A DNA stretch of 64,000 nucleotides from Streptomyces noursei ATCC 11455 (GCF_001704275.1 NZ_CP011533.1:496001-560000), one strand, 5' to 3'. Positions 44,191 through 53,129 are shown, counted from the first letter of the stretch. The notes: generated from the sequence alone by a model not told the origin. Translations and numbers: made by a program.

Positions 44191-44931
44191 TCACGTTCGG
44201 GTGTGGGCGGTGGCCGCAGGGCTGCCGTAGACGGCGTAGGCCAGCCAGGTCGGATCGCCGTCCGGGCTCCGGATGGCCTGGCGGGCCGCCAAGGACGCCT
44301 GCCCGAGCGGTTTTCCGCGGGTGATGAGCTGGTCGTAGAAGGCATCCGCGAAGTCCCGTGCCTGGTATGTCACGGGCGCATAGCAAGTCTCGCTGAGCAG
44401 TTGGAAGGTGAAGCTTCCGGGGCCGTTCCTGAGGACCTGCAGGGTGACTTCGCCGGGGTCGAAGGCCAGCGTCTCCAGCTCCGTCGAGTACTGCGGTCCG
44501 CCGCGGGAGGTTCCGCCAGGATCCACGGAGATCTGGCATCGCACCTCCCCGAGGAAGGTGCCAACCCGGAACGCGCGCACCGTCACCTCGTGTAGTCCGG
44601 GCTGGTTCGCTTGGATACCGAAGCGGAGCACATCCGAGTCCCGCCCGGGCAGCACCGTCACCTCCTGCTGCAACTTGGGGGTGATGATCAGCGCCGGGGC
44701 GTGGACCGTGATCAGAAGCTGGACACCCGTCTCGGGGACCGGGAACAGGCGCAAGGGTGCACCGCGACTGCCGCCGCCTGCCACGATCTGGACCTGCAGT
44801 GGAACCTCTTCGCCCGCGGCGGTGTGTTCGGCGAGCTCCGCAACCAGTCGCCGTCGCTCACCTTCCCCACCCTGGAAGCAGTTTTGCCGACTTCCAGGTC
44901 CTCCTGTCCGCGAGGATTCCCCGCCCACCAC
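44191..44931 (-). CDS. Probable C-terminal part of a CHAT-like/effector protein
   Basis: 246 residues from GTG 44931. Middle part: beta-sandwich-like sequence (VQLLITVHAPALIITPKLQQ, VLRFGIQANQPGLHEVTVRA, FLGEVRCQISVDPGG). C-terminus: ADAFYDQLITRGKPLGQASL, AARQAIRSPDGDPTWLAYAV, YGSPAATA, which is the typical final segment of CHAT caspase-like domains (helix plus WLAYxVYG). The catalytic His/Cys part of such a domain is not seen in the reading frame, so it is either a fragment of a longer gene or a rearranged protein. The hydrolase gene follows after 13 bases. A peptidase-hydrolase pair would suit a conflict-system effector; speculative. Confidence 0.55.
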   Translation of the reverse strand: MVGGESSRTGGPGSRQNCFQGGEGERRRLVAELAEHTAAGEEVPLQVQIVAGGGSRGAPLRLFPVPETGVQLLITVHAPALIITPKLQQEVTVLPGRDSDVLRFGIQANQPGLHEVTVRAFRVGTFLGEVRCQISVDPGGTSRGGPQYSTELETLAFDPGEVTLQVLRNGPGSFTFQLLSETCYAPVTYQARDFADAFYDQLITRGKPLGQASLAARQAIRSPDGDPTWLAYAVYGSPAATAHTRT

Positions 44932-45300
44932 GAGGGGTGGCTCCTATGAGACGTTCGGGAGGGCACGGTCGGATGCGGAGAGGTCGCTCGGCTCAGGCCG
45001 CAGTCTCGGGGCCGACCCCGCCCCGATTCCTGGACGCCTTGGAGGGCGTGCGCTCGCCGCGGGCGGTCGGCGGGAGGTGGGATATCTCCTCAAACGGGAA
45101 GTTGCCCTGCCAGTCGTCGGACTCGGGCTCCAGGCCGATTCTTGTCGCTGGCCGTGCCTGTGTGCCTGCTCTCCACCTCCACCGCCCCGCCGGTGAAACA
45201 CACGGCGGGGCCAGCCGAGCCCGTTGCGAAGAGGTCGCTGGAGTCCGTCGCGGAGACCTGAAACCTGAAGGTCGTAAGCCCGAGCAAGTCGGTTGTGCAG
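44932..45300. other. Stretch upstream of the CHAT-like ORF
   Basis: About 370 bases. The missing 5' part of the CHAT-like gene might have lain here, but no frame matches such a domain. No gene recognised. Confidence 0.35.
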
Positions 45301-45345
45301 GCGAGGGTGGCGAAATTGGTAGACGGCACCGAACTGCCTTCTGGT
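45301..45345 (+). other. tRNA-Leu-like 5' fragment
   Basis: GCGAGGGTGGCGAAATTGGT followed by AGACGGCACCG matches the acceptor strand, D-arm and start of the anticodon stem of a class II tRNA (Leu type). The anticodon loop lacks the invariant U33, and no matching 3' acceptor CCCTCGC is found behind it. This is a truncated tRNA, possibly an integration scar, not a functional gene. Confidence 0.5.
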
Positions 45346-45589
45346 CATGCGGTCAGCATCGTGCCTGGGCTGCGGCTGCGGTTCGGAGGTAACTGACCGT
45401 GGAGCCTGGCCTTGCGGAGTGGTCGTCCGCGGGTTCACGTGCGATGGCACGTGTGATCACACGGCAAGGCGGAGTGCTGATCCTCGTCACTTCGGGTCTG
45501 GGAGACCACCCCTGACCACCCGCCAGCCCGATACGCTCCAGCGACCCGGCGAACCTCGCAGCTCAGACAGCGAAAACCAGCTGGAGTAT

Positions 45590-45816
45590 CAAGGACCCGG
45601 GCGAGCCGGGTTCCGTAGGAGCCGGTGCCCTCGGCGCCGACGGCGCGCACGGTGCCGTGGGAGCGCAGCCGGTCCAGCAGGGCACGGTGGCCCTGGTTGG
45701 TGGTGGGGAACTGGGAGTCGGCGAGGTGCCGGCCGAGTTGGTCGGCGACGGCTGTGTGGTGGGGGTCGGCGTGGGGTGTCCACGCCGCCAAAGACGCGCT
45801 GGGGCTGATCGGCCAT
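45590..45816 (-). pseudogene. IS110 family transposase, N-terminal fragment
   Basis: ATG 45816 opens ADQPQRVFGGVDT; after a frame jump in a CCCC run it continues HADPHHTAVADQLGRHLADS, QFPTTNQGHRALLDRLRSHG and VRAVGAEGTGSYGTRLARVL. This is the DEDD-type N-terminal domain of IS110 transposases (VDxHxxTHHxAV, then GVEGTGSYG). Similarity ends after ~85 residues of a normal ~400, so the element is a truncated relic. Confidence 0.8.
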
Positions 45817-46364
45817 GATGATGCTGCCCTTGCGCGATGATCCAGGAGGCAGCACTCCGGTCGGGCGGACGGACAAGGCAGTGACGGGGGCTGCCAGCCC
45901 AAGCTCCTATCAGGTCACGAACGCTCGTCAGGCCGTGTGCGTCGTGATCCTCCACAGCGGGCCGACAAATCTCCAGAATGGCAACCCCGGAGGGCGTCAG
46001 CTCCGTTGGGGGTCAGGCCCGGCGGAGAACCACGGCGCAATCATCACTGCTCCGTCGGAACAGGCAGTTGACCAAGACAGCTCGTTGCCGAGGAGTTCCG
46101 TTGTCCGAGCACTATGTCCTGCCATCGGGCCTGACGGCCCTCTCGCGTGTGACCACTGTGGCGCAGGGAGTGTTCGCGTCGCGGCATTTTCGGGGCCGTG
46201 GCCCAGCCGAGGTCACGGCCGCACACACCGATGCCCTGGAGGTGCCGCACAGCGCTGTGAGTACGCCCGCGTCCGCGGCCTGAAGGGCGTCCGCTGGGGA
46301 GTACGTCCGATCTCCGACATGACATAGCCGGTTCAGTCAGGTCGTCAGTCTGCCGGGGCATGGA
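45817..46364. other. Gap between IS110 relic and sensor-domain gene
   Basis: About 550 bases with no supported gene. The kinase part missing from the sensor-domain gene is not found here. Confidence 0.4.
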
Positions 46365-47069
46365 TCACTGGTGGATGCCTGACGGGCAGAGCAGGGTCTG
46401 CGAGAGGCGGGACTGGGCACGCAGGATGTAGGGCCCCGCCCACAGGCCGAGGAGGAGCTCCGCCACGCCCACACCGGCTGCCATGTGCGTGGTGCGGGCG
46501 CTCAACGGGACGAACAGGAACCAGCCGCCGTCGAAGGCGGGAGCCACGGACTCCCAGAGGAACGGCAGGGCGATGCCGAGCGCGCCGTGGACGAGCAGGG
46601 CGAAGGGGAGCAGCGCGAGGAACCCGAGGAAAGTTGCGGCGAGTTGGGCCCAGCCAAGGTCGCACCAGGTGGCCGGGCTCCGGAGGACGGACAGGACGCG
46701 CCGCACGAGGGGCGGGGTGGGGCGCGAGGTGGATCGGAACGCGGGCCGGGTGGCTCCGGAGCCTCCCGGTGCGGTCGGGGGCATGCCGTACCAGCGACGA
46801 CCAAGTTCGAGCTGACGGCCCGCCAGGGCATGCAGGCCACGGGCTGCCTCGGGCACCAGCGCGAAGCCGAGCCAGACGAACATCAGGCACATCGAGATCA
46901 GCAGTAGCCAGGACGTCACCGCGGAGAGCAGGCCGAGGCCCAGCAGGACCAGTCCGCGCCACGGTGCCAGCAGGCGGCCGAGCAAGGTGGGCCGCCAGTG
47001 CTCCGCCTCGGCCCGCAGCGTCAGCGCCTCCGTTTGCGGCTCTGCCTCGTACGCGATGTGGTCTGCCAT
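46365..47069 (-). CDS. Sensor domain of a two-component kinase, kinase part missing
   Basis: 234 residues from ATG 47069. The pattern matches the N-terminal membrane 'putative sensor' domain of actinobacterial NarL-type histidine kinases: GRLLAPWRGLVLLGLGLLSA, LLISMCLMFVWLGFALVPEA, RLELGRRWYG-like segment, then LGFLALLPFALLVHGALGIA and the last helix ending LLGLWAGPYILRAQSRLSQT. In intact members a DHp/HATPase kinase follows directly after this point. Here the frame stops eight residues later (CPSGIHQ). So it is a truncated kinase gene, probably non-functional, unless the bare membrane domain is used. No kinase or regulator lies next to it. Confidence 0.7.
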   Translation of the reverse strand: MADHIAYEAEPQTEALTLRAEAEHWRPTLLGRLLAPWRGLVLLGLGLLSAVTSWLLLISMCLMFVWLGFALVPEAARGLHALAGRQLELGRRWYGMPPTAPGGSGATRPAFRSTSRPTPPLVRRVLSVLRSPATWCDLGWAQLAATFLGFLALLPFALLVHGALGIALPFLWESVAPAFDGGWFLFVPLSARTTHMAAGVGVAELLLGLWAGPYILRAQSRLSQTLLCPSGIHQ

Positions 47070-47289
47070 GTCCGCTGTTCCCGTTCCTGGTCGTCCGTTG
47101 CGGGAGCGCTCGGTCCGGCGCACCGCTACAAGATCATTGTCCCAGAAGGGGCATCGCAGGATCACTGGGGCTATCCCCACCCTTTCAGCTGGTTTTCCAC
47201 CTGCCGGGGAAGGAGTTCGATCTCCGAAGCGGCATAACCGGATCAGTCGAGCCCTCGACCTGTCTGGCGTGGTTCACAGGGGACGCCCA

Positions 47290-47660
47290 GGGTGTCCAAA
47301 GCATCACCCTGGACACTCCGGCCGCCCGTCGACGCGCCGCGGACTTCGGCGCCTGCCTGGCCCTGAACCCTGTCGATCCGCAGCTGCGCGAGCACGTCCA
47401 GGCGGCCACCGGCGGCCGGGCGCTGGAGGTCGCCTTCGACTTCGCCGGTGCCACCGCCGTGCACGAGCGGACCCTGACCGTCCTCGCGCCCAAGGAGCGC
47501 CGGTCCTGGTCGGGCCGACCGACAGACCGCTCAGCGTCACCAACGGCGCGCTCTTCAGCTACCGGCAGCACCAGATCCTCGGCCACTACGGCTCTGCCGC
47601 GGACACCGTCCTGTGGCTGATCGACCTGGTCGAGGGCGCTGACTGGATTTCCGCGGCTTC
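47290..47660 (+). pseudogene. Zinc-type alcohol dehydrogenase relic
   Basis: The plus strand reads AARRRAADFGACLALNPVDP, LREHVQAATGGRALEVAFDF, AGATAVHERTLTVLAPKE and, after a one-base frame jump near 47505, PVLVGPTDRPLSVTNGALFS and HQILGHYGSAADTVLWLIDL. This is the NAD-binding middle of a medium-chain dehydrogenase. The catalytic zinc half upstream and the last ~40 residues are missing. Neither a start nor a natural end is present. Confidence 0.7.
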
Positions 47661-47673
47661 TGCGACTCAGCCG

Positions 47674-48261
47674 TCATATGCGCTGCTTTCCGGCGCGCAC
47701 GAGGCACCAGGCGCCGCCGCCGAAGAGCACGAAGGTCGCAGCGCGGGGCACGAACACGGCCATGGTGCTGATGTCGTCCGCCATGGAGGCGACCGTGGTC
47801 TGGGTCACCCAGATCAGGACGGCGCCGAGCACGATCAGGGCGAGTCCGCCCACGGCCCAGGCAGCCCTGGCCGCCGGTGTGCGGGTAGCCGTCGTACTGG
47901 TTGTCGTCTGCTCGTACTGTGGGGCTTCCCTGGTCAACTCGCCTTCGGATGGGGGATGGTGGAAAGGCCGCGGCGGGCCGGGGCAGGTCGCCGCGGACAC
48001 CGGGTGATCCCGATGGCCGGTGGCCCGGACGCGGAACAACTCGGCGTAGATGCCGCCCCGTTGCGCCAGCTCGGTGTGGGTGCCCTCTTCGAGCACCTGG
48101 CCGCGTTCGAGCACCACGATGTGATCGGCTGTCCGGACGGTGGAGAAGCGGTGCGCGATGAGCAGGGTGGTTGCCCGGCCGGAGAGCGTCCGCAGCTTCT
48201 CGAAGACCTCCGCCTCCGCAGCGGCGTCGATGGTGGCGGTCGGCTCGTCGAGCACCACCAC
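47674..48261 (-). pseudogene. ABC transporter ATPase C-terminal fragment joined to a small two-helix membrane protein
   Basis: The frame from GTG 48261 begins inside an ABC exporter nucleotide-binding domain: VVLDEPTATIDAAAEAEVFE (Walker B and D-loop), LLIAHRFSTVRTADHIVVLE (H-loop His), GGIYAELFRVRATG (natural end region). Walker A and the signature motif are absent, so this half is dead. The frame runs on into AARAAWAVGGLALIVLGAVL and FVPRAATFVLFGGGAWCLVR, a two-helix membrane protein that could use the TTG at 47938 (box GAAGGCGAG) as its own start. If so, residues after that point are a separate small gene. Confidence 0.6.
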
Positions 48262-48269
48262 CGGAGGGC

Positions 48270-48420
48270 AGTGGTGACCCAGACCTTCATCGCCTCCGGT
48301 CTCCGCGCGGCGATCGTCGACGGGCTCAGGTTCAACGGCACCATCATCGAGACCGGCACTGACTCCGACCGCCTCGCCAGCACACGAGTCCGCTCCGAGA
48401 TGCCCGCCAAGGCGGCGTGA
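48270..48420 (+). pseudogene. Short C-terminal fragment, possibly an IstB-type transposition helper
   Basis: An open stretch without its own start reads QTFIASGLRAAIVDGLRFNG and TIIETGTDSDRLASTRVRSE up to the stop at 48420. The last part resembles the tail of IS21-type IstB ATPases as I remember them. It abuts the broken ABC fragment, marking a recombination joint. Identification is tentative. Confidence 0.35.
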
Positions 48421-48450
48421 CTGCCCCGACGGTCGGCCGAAGGATCTCGG

Positions 48451-48726
48451 CTACCTGTCCGATCGGGTCCAGAACTGGCGCGGCGCGAACCCCGCGCGCC
48501 GCAGCCAGTGCTCGGTATAGACGATCCGTTCGACCTCGATCACGACGAGCGGTCCCGACGGCGGCTCGTCGAGAGCGCGCGACCGTTCGACGTGGTCGGA
48601 CTGCCAGCGGAAAGCCGGCCAGTAGTGCTCGAAATCAGTGTCGCCCTCGGACAGCACGCGAGCCTGTCCGAAGAGCTGAGCACCTCGGCTGCTGGCCTGT
48701 CCGACCAGCGGAGCGAAGATACCCAA
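48451..48726 (-). CDS. Pyridoxamine 5'-phosphate oxidase-like C-terminal fragment
   Basis: 91 residues. VGQASSRGAQLFGQARVLSE, FEHYWPAFRWQSDHVERSRA and GPLVVIEVERIVYTEHWLRR match the second half of flavin-binding split-barrel proteins, where the strand with GxARVL and the C-terminal helix lie. The first half with the cofactor-binding strands is missing, so this is probably a truncated gene. It ends 30 bases before the neighbouring pseudogene edge. Confidence 0.55.
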   Translation of the reverse strand: MGIFAPLVGQASSRGAQLFGQARVLSEGDTDFEHYWPAFRWQSDHVERSRALDEPPSGPLVVIEVERIVYTEHWLRRAGFAPRQFWTRSDR

Positions 48727-48755
48727 GGAGCCGTCCAGACACGACGCGGTAGCCG

Positions 48756-49562
48756 TCAGGACTGTTCCGTGAGGAAGGCCACCACAGCATCCAGGAACTC
48801 CGCCTGCCCTTCGACGTTCGCCATGTGCACCGTGGGCAGGACGGTGAACCGCGCGCCGGGGACGGTCGCGGCGAGCTCCTTACCGTGGTCGGCGGACGTG
48901 ACGGTGTCGTGCTCGCCCGCGATGACCAGTGTCGGGTTGTGGATGAGCGTGGCCGTGCGGCGCAGATCGTAGTCGCGCACCGCAGCCCAGCTGCCGGCCA
49001 CGCCCTCGCGCCGCGTGGCGAGCAGGGTGCGGCGGAAGCCCTCGACAACCTCGTCGTCGCCTTGCAGCATGTGGGCCGGGAACCAGTTGTGCAGGAACCT
49101 CTCGGCGGTGACCTGCATGTCGGGGGCTTCCAGCAGTTCGGCGATCGGTCGGTCCCACTGATTCGCCGGGCCGAGGTACGCGGCGGTGTTGGAGAGCACC
49201 AGGCGGTCAACGCGCTCCGGAACGTGGATCCCCAACCACTGCGCGACGATTCCGCCCAGAGACAGGCCCAGCACGTGCACCCGCTGCAGGCCCAGGGCAT
49301 CCAGCAGTTCCACCACGTCGCGCCCCAATCGGTCCAGGGAATACGGGCCGCTCGGGACATCGGAGGCGCCGTGGCCGCGCGCATCGTAGCGCAGCAGCCG
49401 GAAGCGCTCGGTCAGAGCCGACACCTGGCCGTCCCACATGTGGAGGTCGGTGCCGATGGAGTTCGAGAGCAGCAGCACCGGCTTGTTCTCGTCACCGTCG
49501 AAGCGGTAGGCGATGCGGACGCCATCGCCGGTGGTGATGGCAGTACGGGTCTGAGAAGTCAT
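48756..49562 (-). CDS. Alpha/beta hydrolase, 3-oxoadipate enol-lactonase type
   Basis: 268 residues from ATG 49562; the frame is open far upstream but has no similarity there. Core motifs: LLLSNSIGTDLHMWDGQVSA (oxyanion region), RYDARGHGASDVPSGPYSLD, nucleophile elbow VHVLGLSLGGIVAQWLGIHV (Ser of GLSLGG), AGEHDTVT (acid) and PTVHMANVEGQAEFLDAV (His). This pattern is that of PcaD, which opens 3-oxoadipate enol-lactone in the beta-ketoadipate pathway. No other pca gene is present, so the substrate may differ. It is divergent from a LysR regulator gene 99 bases away, the usual arrangement for control. Confidence 0.88.
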   Translation of the reverse strand: MTSQTRTAITTGDGVRIAYRFDGDENKPVLLLSNSIGTDLHMWDGQVSALTERFRLLRYDARGHGASDVPSGPYSLDRLGRDVVELLDALGLQRVHVLGLSLGGIVAQWLGIHVPERVDRLVLSNTAAYLGPANQWDRPIAELLEAPDMQVTAERFLHNWFPAHMLQGDDEVVEGFRRTLLATRREGVAGSWAAVRDYDLRRTATLIHNPTLVIAGEHDTVTSADHGKELAATVPGARFTVLPTVHMANVEGQAEFLDAVVAFLTEQS

Positions 49563-49661
49563 GTCAGCTCCAGTGATCCAGCGGGTATGCGCCCAGCCTA
49601 TGAACACCTTCTGCAGAGTTCTATTACAAAGATCGAACGAGCCCTGTAGGTTGGATGGACA
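49563..49661. promoter_or_regulatory. Divergent promoter/operator of the hydrolase and LysR genes
   Basis: 99 bases between the two starts. AGTTCTATTACAAAGATCG (about 49616-49634) is the AT-richest patch and could include the LysR-type T-N11-A box; the region CCTGTAGGTTGGA next to the regulator start may be its -10 area. Assignment by position and composition only. Confidence 0.4.
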
Positions 49662-50609
49662 ATGTCGAATTTCACGCTCCACGAGTTGCAGTGCTTCAAC
49701 GCCGTTGTGGTCGACGGTGGGTTCCAGGCCGCCGCCGAGCGGCTGCACCGCTCGCACCCTTCTGTGTTCGCAGCAGTCGCCAAGCTGGAGCGCCAGCTGG
49801 GCCTGGACCTGCTGGATCGCTCGGGCTATCGGGTTCAGCTCACCGAGGCGGGGCACGCCTTCCACCGCAAGGTGCGCCTCCTGCTGCACGAGGCCGAGGA
49901 GTTGCAGACCTACGCCGCGCAGTTGGCGATGGGCGAAGAGGCCGAACTGCGAGTGGTGCTGGGGGACCTGTGTCCACTCCCACCGGTGTTGGAGATGCTC
50001 AGCCGCTTCTTCGCGCAGTGCCCGCAGACACGACTGCACCTGCAGTTCGAGACGGTCACCGGCCCCTGGGAGCGGCTGCTGGAGGACGAAGCCGACCTCA
50101 TCGTGCACCGCGTCCCCAAAAGCGACGTGCGGATGGAGTGGATCGATCTCGGCCGCGTCGCGCTGGTGCCCGTCGTGGCGCCCGGTTTCCTGCCTTTCCC
50201 TCCGGACACCGACATCACACCGCAGCGGATGCAGGCCTTCACCCAATGCATGGTCCGGGATTCGGCGCGGCATCCGTCGGAACAAGGCCATTTCCTGGTC
50301 GAAGGCGCGCCCAGGAGCTCCGTTCCGGACCACCTCATGAAGAAGGAGCTGATCTTGCACGGCATGGCGTGGGGACACGTGCCGCGGTTCATGATCGAGA
50401 ACGAGTTGCGTGACGGAAGCCTGCTTTCCATCGCCGGACGGCACTTTCCCGGTGTGGTCGAGGAACTCTCGGCAGCTCGCCGACGCGACCGGCCGCACGG
50501 GCCAGTCGCCGACCAGCTGTGGGACTTCTTGGCCCGCCATGCACCGGTCCTACGGCCGACGCTGGGCCATGTGCCCAAGGCGAAGAAAGCACCGGAACAC
50601 CACAGGTGA
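49662..50609 (+). CDS. LysR family transcriptional regulator
   Basis: 315 residues. N-terminal winged helix at ~1-65: FTLHELQCFNAVVVDGGFQA, AAERLHRSHPSVFAAVAKLE, QLGLDLLDRSGYRVQLTEAG. The C-terminal effector-binding part shows AELRVVLGDLCPLPPVLEML, SRFFAQCPQTRLHLQFETVT and GHVPRFMIENELRDGSLLSI. Full-length. It most likely controls the divergent enol-lactonase-type hydrolase gene, probably with a small aromatic or dicarboxylic ligand; ligand unknown. Confidence 0.93.
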   Translation: MSNFTLHELQCFNAVVVDGGFQAAAERLHRSHPSVFAAVAKLERQLGLDLLDRSGYRVQLTEAGHAFHRKVRLLLHEAEELQTYAAQLAMGEEAELRVVLGDLCPLPPVLEMLSRFFAQCPQTRLHLQFETVTGPWERLLEDEADLIVHRVPKSDVRMEWIDLGRVALVPVVAPGFLPFPPDTDITPQRMQAFTQCMVRDSARHPSEQGHFLVEGAPRSSVPDHLMKKELILHGMAWGHVPRFMIENELRDGSLLSIAGRHFPGVVEELSAARRRDRPHGPVADQLWDFLARHAPVLRPTLGHVPKAKKAPEHHR

Positions 50610-50654
50610 CATCGCCGCGATCGCCATGGGGGTGTACCAAGGCCGCTTCTATGC

Positions 50655-50960
50655 GTCGTCAAGTCGTCAAGTGGGTTGGAGACGTTCACCGTTCGGAAGA
50701 GTTCGCGGGTGAGGTAGCGCTTGAGGGTTCGGCGGATTTCGTGGTCGGTGCGTCCTTCGGCTCGTCGCCGGGCGCTGTAATCGTGTGTTCGTAGGCAGAT
50801 GCGGCATCGTGTGAGGACGCTGTCGTGAACAGCGTGCTGCGTTGCCGATCGCCGCCGGTCGAGTCCGTTGCGGGTGGTCCGGCCGCTGCTGGCAGGCAGC
50901 GGGCTGATGCCGGTGAGGGCGGCGAAGCTGCTTCGTCGCGGCACCGCCCGGCGTAGGGAC
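50655..50960 (-). pseudogene. IS110 family transposase, C-terminal fragment
   Basis: The minus strand reads SSFAALTGISPLPASSGRTT, then DSVLTRCRICLRTHDYSARR and RAEGRTDHEIRRTLKRYLTR. This is the transposase_20 region and end of an IS110 transposase. The N-terminal half is not adjacent. A middle portion (NGLDRRRSATQHAVH) is degraded relative to the usual RLNRGGDRQLN pattern. With the N-terminal fragment at 45.6-45.8 kb on the same strand but in the wrong order, the two are separate relics or rearranged. Confidence 0.75.
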
Positions 50961-51011
50961 CAGGACACGATCGTTGCGCAGGATCCCAGGCCCCCATGGC
51001 CGACGCAGCGG

Positions 51012-53129
51012 TTACCACCCCGTGCCTGTCTGGGTGCGGTTCCCCAGGGCCGTGTTGCCCGTGCCCGGGTAGAAGTACAGGGTTCCGGTGGAGCCGGCAG
51101 GGGCCTGGACGGCTTGGAGGTCGCCCTTGCCGTCGTTGTCGAAGTCGGCGCCGACCAGTTGGCGCATGGTGTCCCAGCCGGTACCGATCCGGGTTCGGCT
51201 GCCCAGGGTGTCGCTCGCGTTGAGGGAGCCCGTTCCCGGATACGCCCAGAGGGCACCGGAGCGGTCCACCGCGACGAGGTCGGCCCTGCCGTCGGCGTTC
51301 AGGTCGCCGGGGCTGGTGAGTTCGGTCATGGTGTCCCAGCCGGTACCGATCCGGACACGGTTGCCGAGAGTGTTGCCGCCTGCGAGCGACCCGGCGCCCG
51401 GGTACGCCCAGAGCGCGCCGTCGGTGTCGACGGCTGCGAGGTCGGCCCTGCCGTCGTCGTTGATGTCGAGGGCGGTCAGCTCGCGCATGCTGCTCCAGCC
51501 GGTGCCGATCTGGGTCCGGGCACCCAGGGTGTTCATACCGTTCGCAGTGCCGGTGCCCACGTACACGTACAGGCCGCCGGTGGACGAGTCGACGGCGAGG
51601 AGGTCGGCTTTGCCGTCGCCGGTGTAGTCGGCGGCGGCGAGCTTGCTCATGGCGTTCCAGCCGGTACCGATCTGGACGCGGGTCCCGAAGGTGCCGTCGC
51701 CGTTGCCCGGGTAGAGCCACAGCTTTCCGGTGGCCGATTCGACGCCGACCAGATCCTTCCTGCCGTCACCGGTGAAGTCCGCGGCCGTCAGGTGGACCAT
51801 GCCGACAGGCGCGGGGGCCTTGGGCCAGGGCGTGTTGATGACGACGCGTTCGCCGGTGGACTCGGTGACCATCCAGAGCTGGTCGGTGCCGGGCCAGTAG
51901 GAGAGGTTCTCCGGATTGGTGGGGGTCCTGGTCACCAGACGTACGGGCTCGCCCGGCCGGGCGTGATAGAGGCAGCCCGGGAAATTCCGGATGTGCTTCT
52001 GGTCCGGCTGGTGCTCGGCGGGCACGAACTCCGGGCAGGGGCCCGAGAGGACGAACCGGCCGTTGTTCATGGCGATGCCCTGCGTGCCGCCCATCGGGGA
52101 CGCGAAGGCTTCATGGGCGCGCACGCGCCCGCCGGCGTCGGCCTTGAGGACGCCGGTGACCGGGTCGATGGGCCAGCGGACGACGGGAGCGGTGGCCTTG
52201 CCGAACTGCCCCTCGACCTTGCCCGGGTCGCCCTCGGCGGTGACCAGGGCGGGCTGGGGACCGCTGAGGTCGAGCGAGGCCGCGGTGATGCAGGGGCGCT
52301 GCGGGACACCGGCGTACGAGCCGCAGCCCGTGCCCTGGCCCGTGGAGGTGTAGGTGCCGACGCGTGGCAGGACGTAGCCGTGACCCGCGCCGTGGGCCTT
52401 GCCCTTCGCGTCCATGCCGAAGGAGGTGTCGGTGGTGACGTCCATCCTCCAGATCTCGTTCAGGTCGAAGACGTCGATGCGGCTGCCGGTGCTCGCCACG
52501 TACAGCTTGCTGCCGGCCCAGACCACCGCGTGGGCATGTCCGCCGGTGATCGGGACGAAGTTGTCGCCTGCGTCGTCGAGGGCGGCCAACTGGACGTGCC
52601 GGTAGGTGACATGAGCCGGGTCGGTCACATCGGCGAGGGTGACCCGCTCGCTCCCGGAAGCGCCGTACCAACTCGTCATGAGCACCTTGCGGCCGTTGAC
52701 CAGGGCCTGTGACCGGGGGGATTCGCCGGAGCCGGTGAGCCCTTGCGGGATCCAGGATCCGGTGTTGTCGTCCGCGGCGGACCAGCAGAAGCCCTGGGCG
52801 CCCGCGGTGTTGGTGGGGTGGCAGAGGTCGCGGCCCGCGCCGGCGCCGGAGGTGTCGGCGAGGACGTCGGCTGTTGTGACTCGTCGCAGTGCGGGGTGGG
52901 CGGACTTGAAGGCGGAGACTCGGCGCGTCTCACGGCCGTTGTCCGATTGCAGGCCCATTCCGTCGGTGCTTGTCCGGGTGATGCTGTTGTAGGTGGCGGT
53001 GGTCCCGTCGGGAGTGGTCCCGGCGACGGCGTGGCCGCCGGTGGCCAGGGAGGCGAGCGCCATCACGCCCGCCACCGCGGCACCTCGCCCTTGGGTGCGG
53101 GTCTTGCGGAGGAGGTGTCGGCGGGCCAT
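51012..53129 (-). CDS. Secreted FG-GAP/VCBS repeat protein with large N-terminal domain
   Basis: 705 residues from ATG 53129 (AAGGA upstream). Signal peptide ~1-35 after the basic start ARRHLLRKTRTQGRG. Residues ~40-450 form a domain I cannot name, with propeller-like phrases (HAHAVVWAGSKLYVASTGSR, GTQGIAMNNGRFVLSGPCPE) and several Cys pairs, perhaps an enzyme or adhesin head. Residues ~455-705 are about five FG-GAP repeats with calcium-loop motifs (AADFTGDGRKDLVGVESATG, AADYTGDGKADLLAVDSSTG, DINDDGRADLAAVDTDG) and the spacer VQIGTGW. FG-GAP blades bind calcium and build beta-propellers. Last of three co-oriented repeat genes. It shares 227 identical bases with the Rpf-like gene. Confidence 0.85.
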   Translation of the reverse strand: MARRHLLRKTRTQGRGAAVAGVMALASLATGGHAVAGTTPDGTTATYNSITRTSTDGMGLQSDNGRETRRVSAFKSAHPALRRVTTADVLADTSGAGAGRDLCHPTNTAGAQGFCWSAADDNTGSWIPQGLTGSGESPRSQALVNGRKVLMTSWYGASGSERVTLADVTDPAHVTYRHVQLAALDDAGDNFVPITGGHAHAVVWAGSKLYVASTGSRIDVFDLNEIWRMDVTTDTSFGMDAKGKAHGAGHGYVLPRVGTYTSTGQGTGCGSYAGVPQRPCITAASLDLSGPQPALVTAEGDPGKVEGQFGKATAPVVRWPIDPVTGVLKADAGGRVRAHEAFASPMGGTQGIAMNNGRFVLSGPCPEFVPAEHQPDQKHIRNFPGCLYHARPGEPVRLVTRTPTNPENLSYWPGTDQLWMVTESTGERVVINTPWPKAPAPVGMVHLTAADFTGDGRKDLVGVESATGKLWLYPGNGDGTFGTRVQIGTGWNAMSKLAAADYTGDGKADLLAVDSSTGGLYVYVGTGTANGMNTLGARTQIGTGWSSMRELTALDINDDGRADLAAVDTDGALWAYPGAGSLAGGNTLGNRVRIGTGWDTMTELTSPGDLNADGRADLVAVDRSGALWAYPGTGSLNASDTLGSRTRIGTGWDTMRQLVGADFDNDGKGDLQAVQAPAGSTGTLYFYPGTGNTALGNRTQTGTGW
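51589..51815. repeat. 227-bp identical direct repeat, copy 1
   Basis: Identical base for base to 55304-55530. It covers the first one and a half FG-GAP repeats of the 51-kb protein. Flanking repeats are similar but not identical, which suggests gene conversion or recent duplication between the two genes. Confidence 0.9.

Noticed and set aside
45301..45400. Complete tRNA-Leu gene
   Set aside because: The anticodon loop is abnormal and no 3' acceptor strand complements GCGAGGG, so only a fragment is reported.
49563..50540. Longer start for the enol-lactonase-type hydrolase
   Set aside because: The upstream extension lies antisense to the LysR gene and has no hydrolase similarity; ATG 49562 fits the family start.
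45590..50960. One IS110 element split by an insertion
   Set aside because: Both fragments are on the minus strand, but the N-terminal piece has the lower coordinates, the wrong order for a simple interruption.
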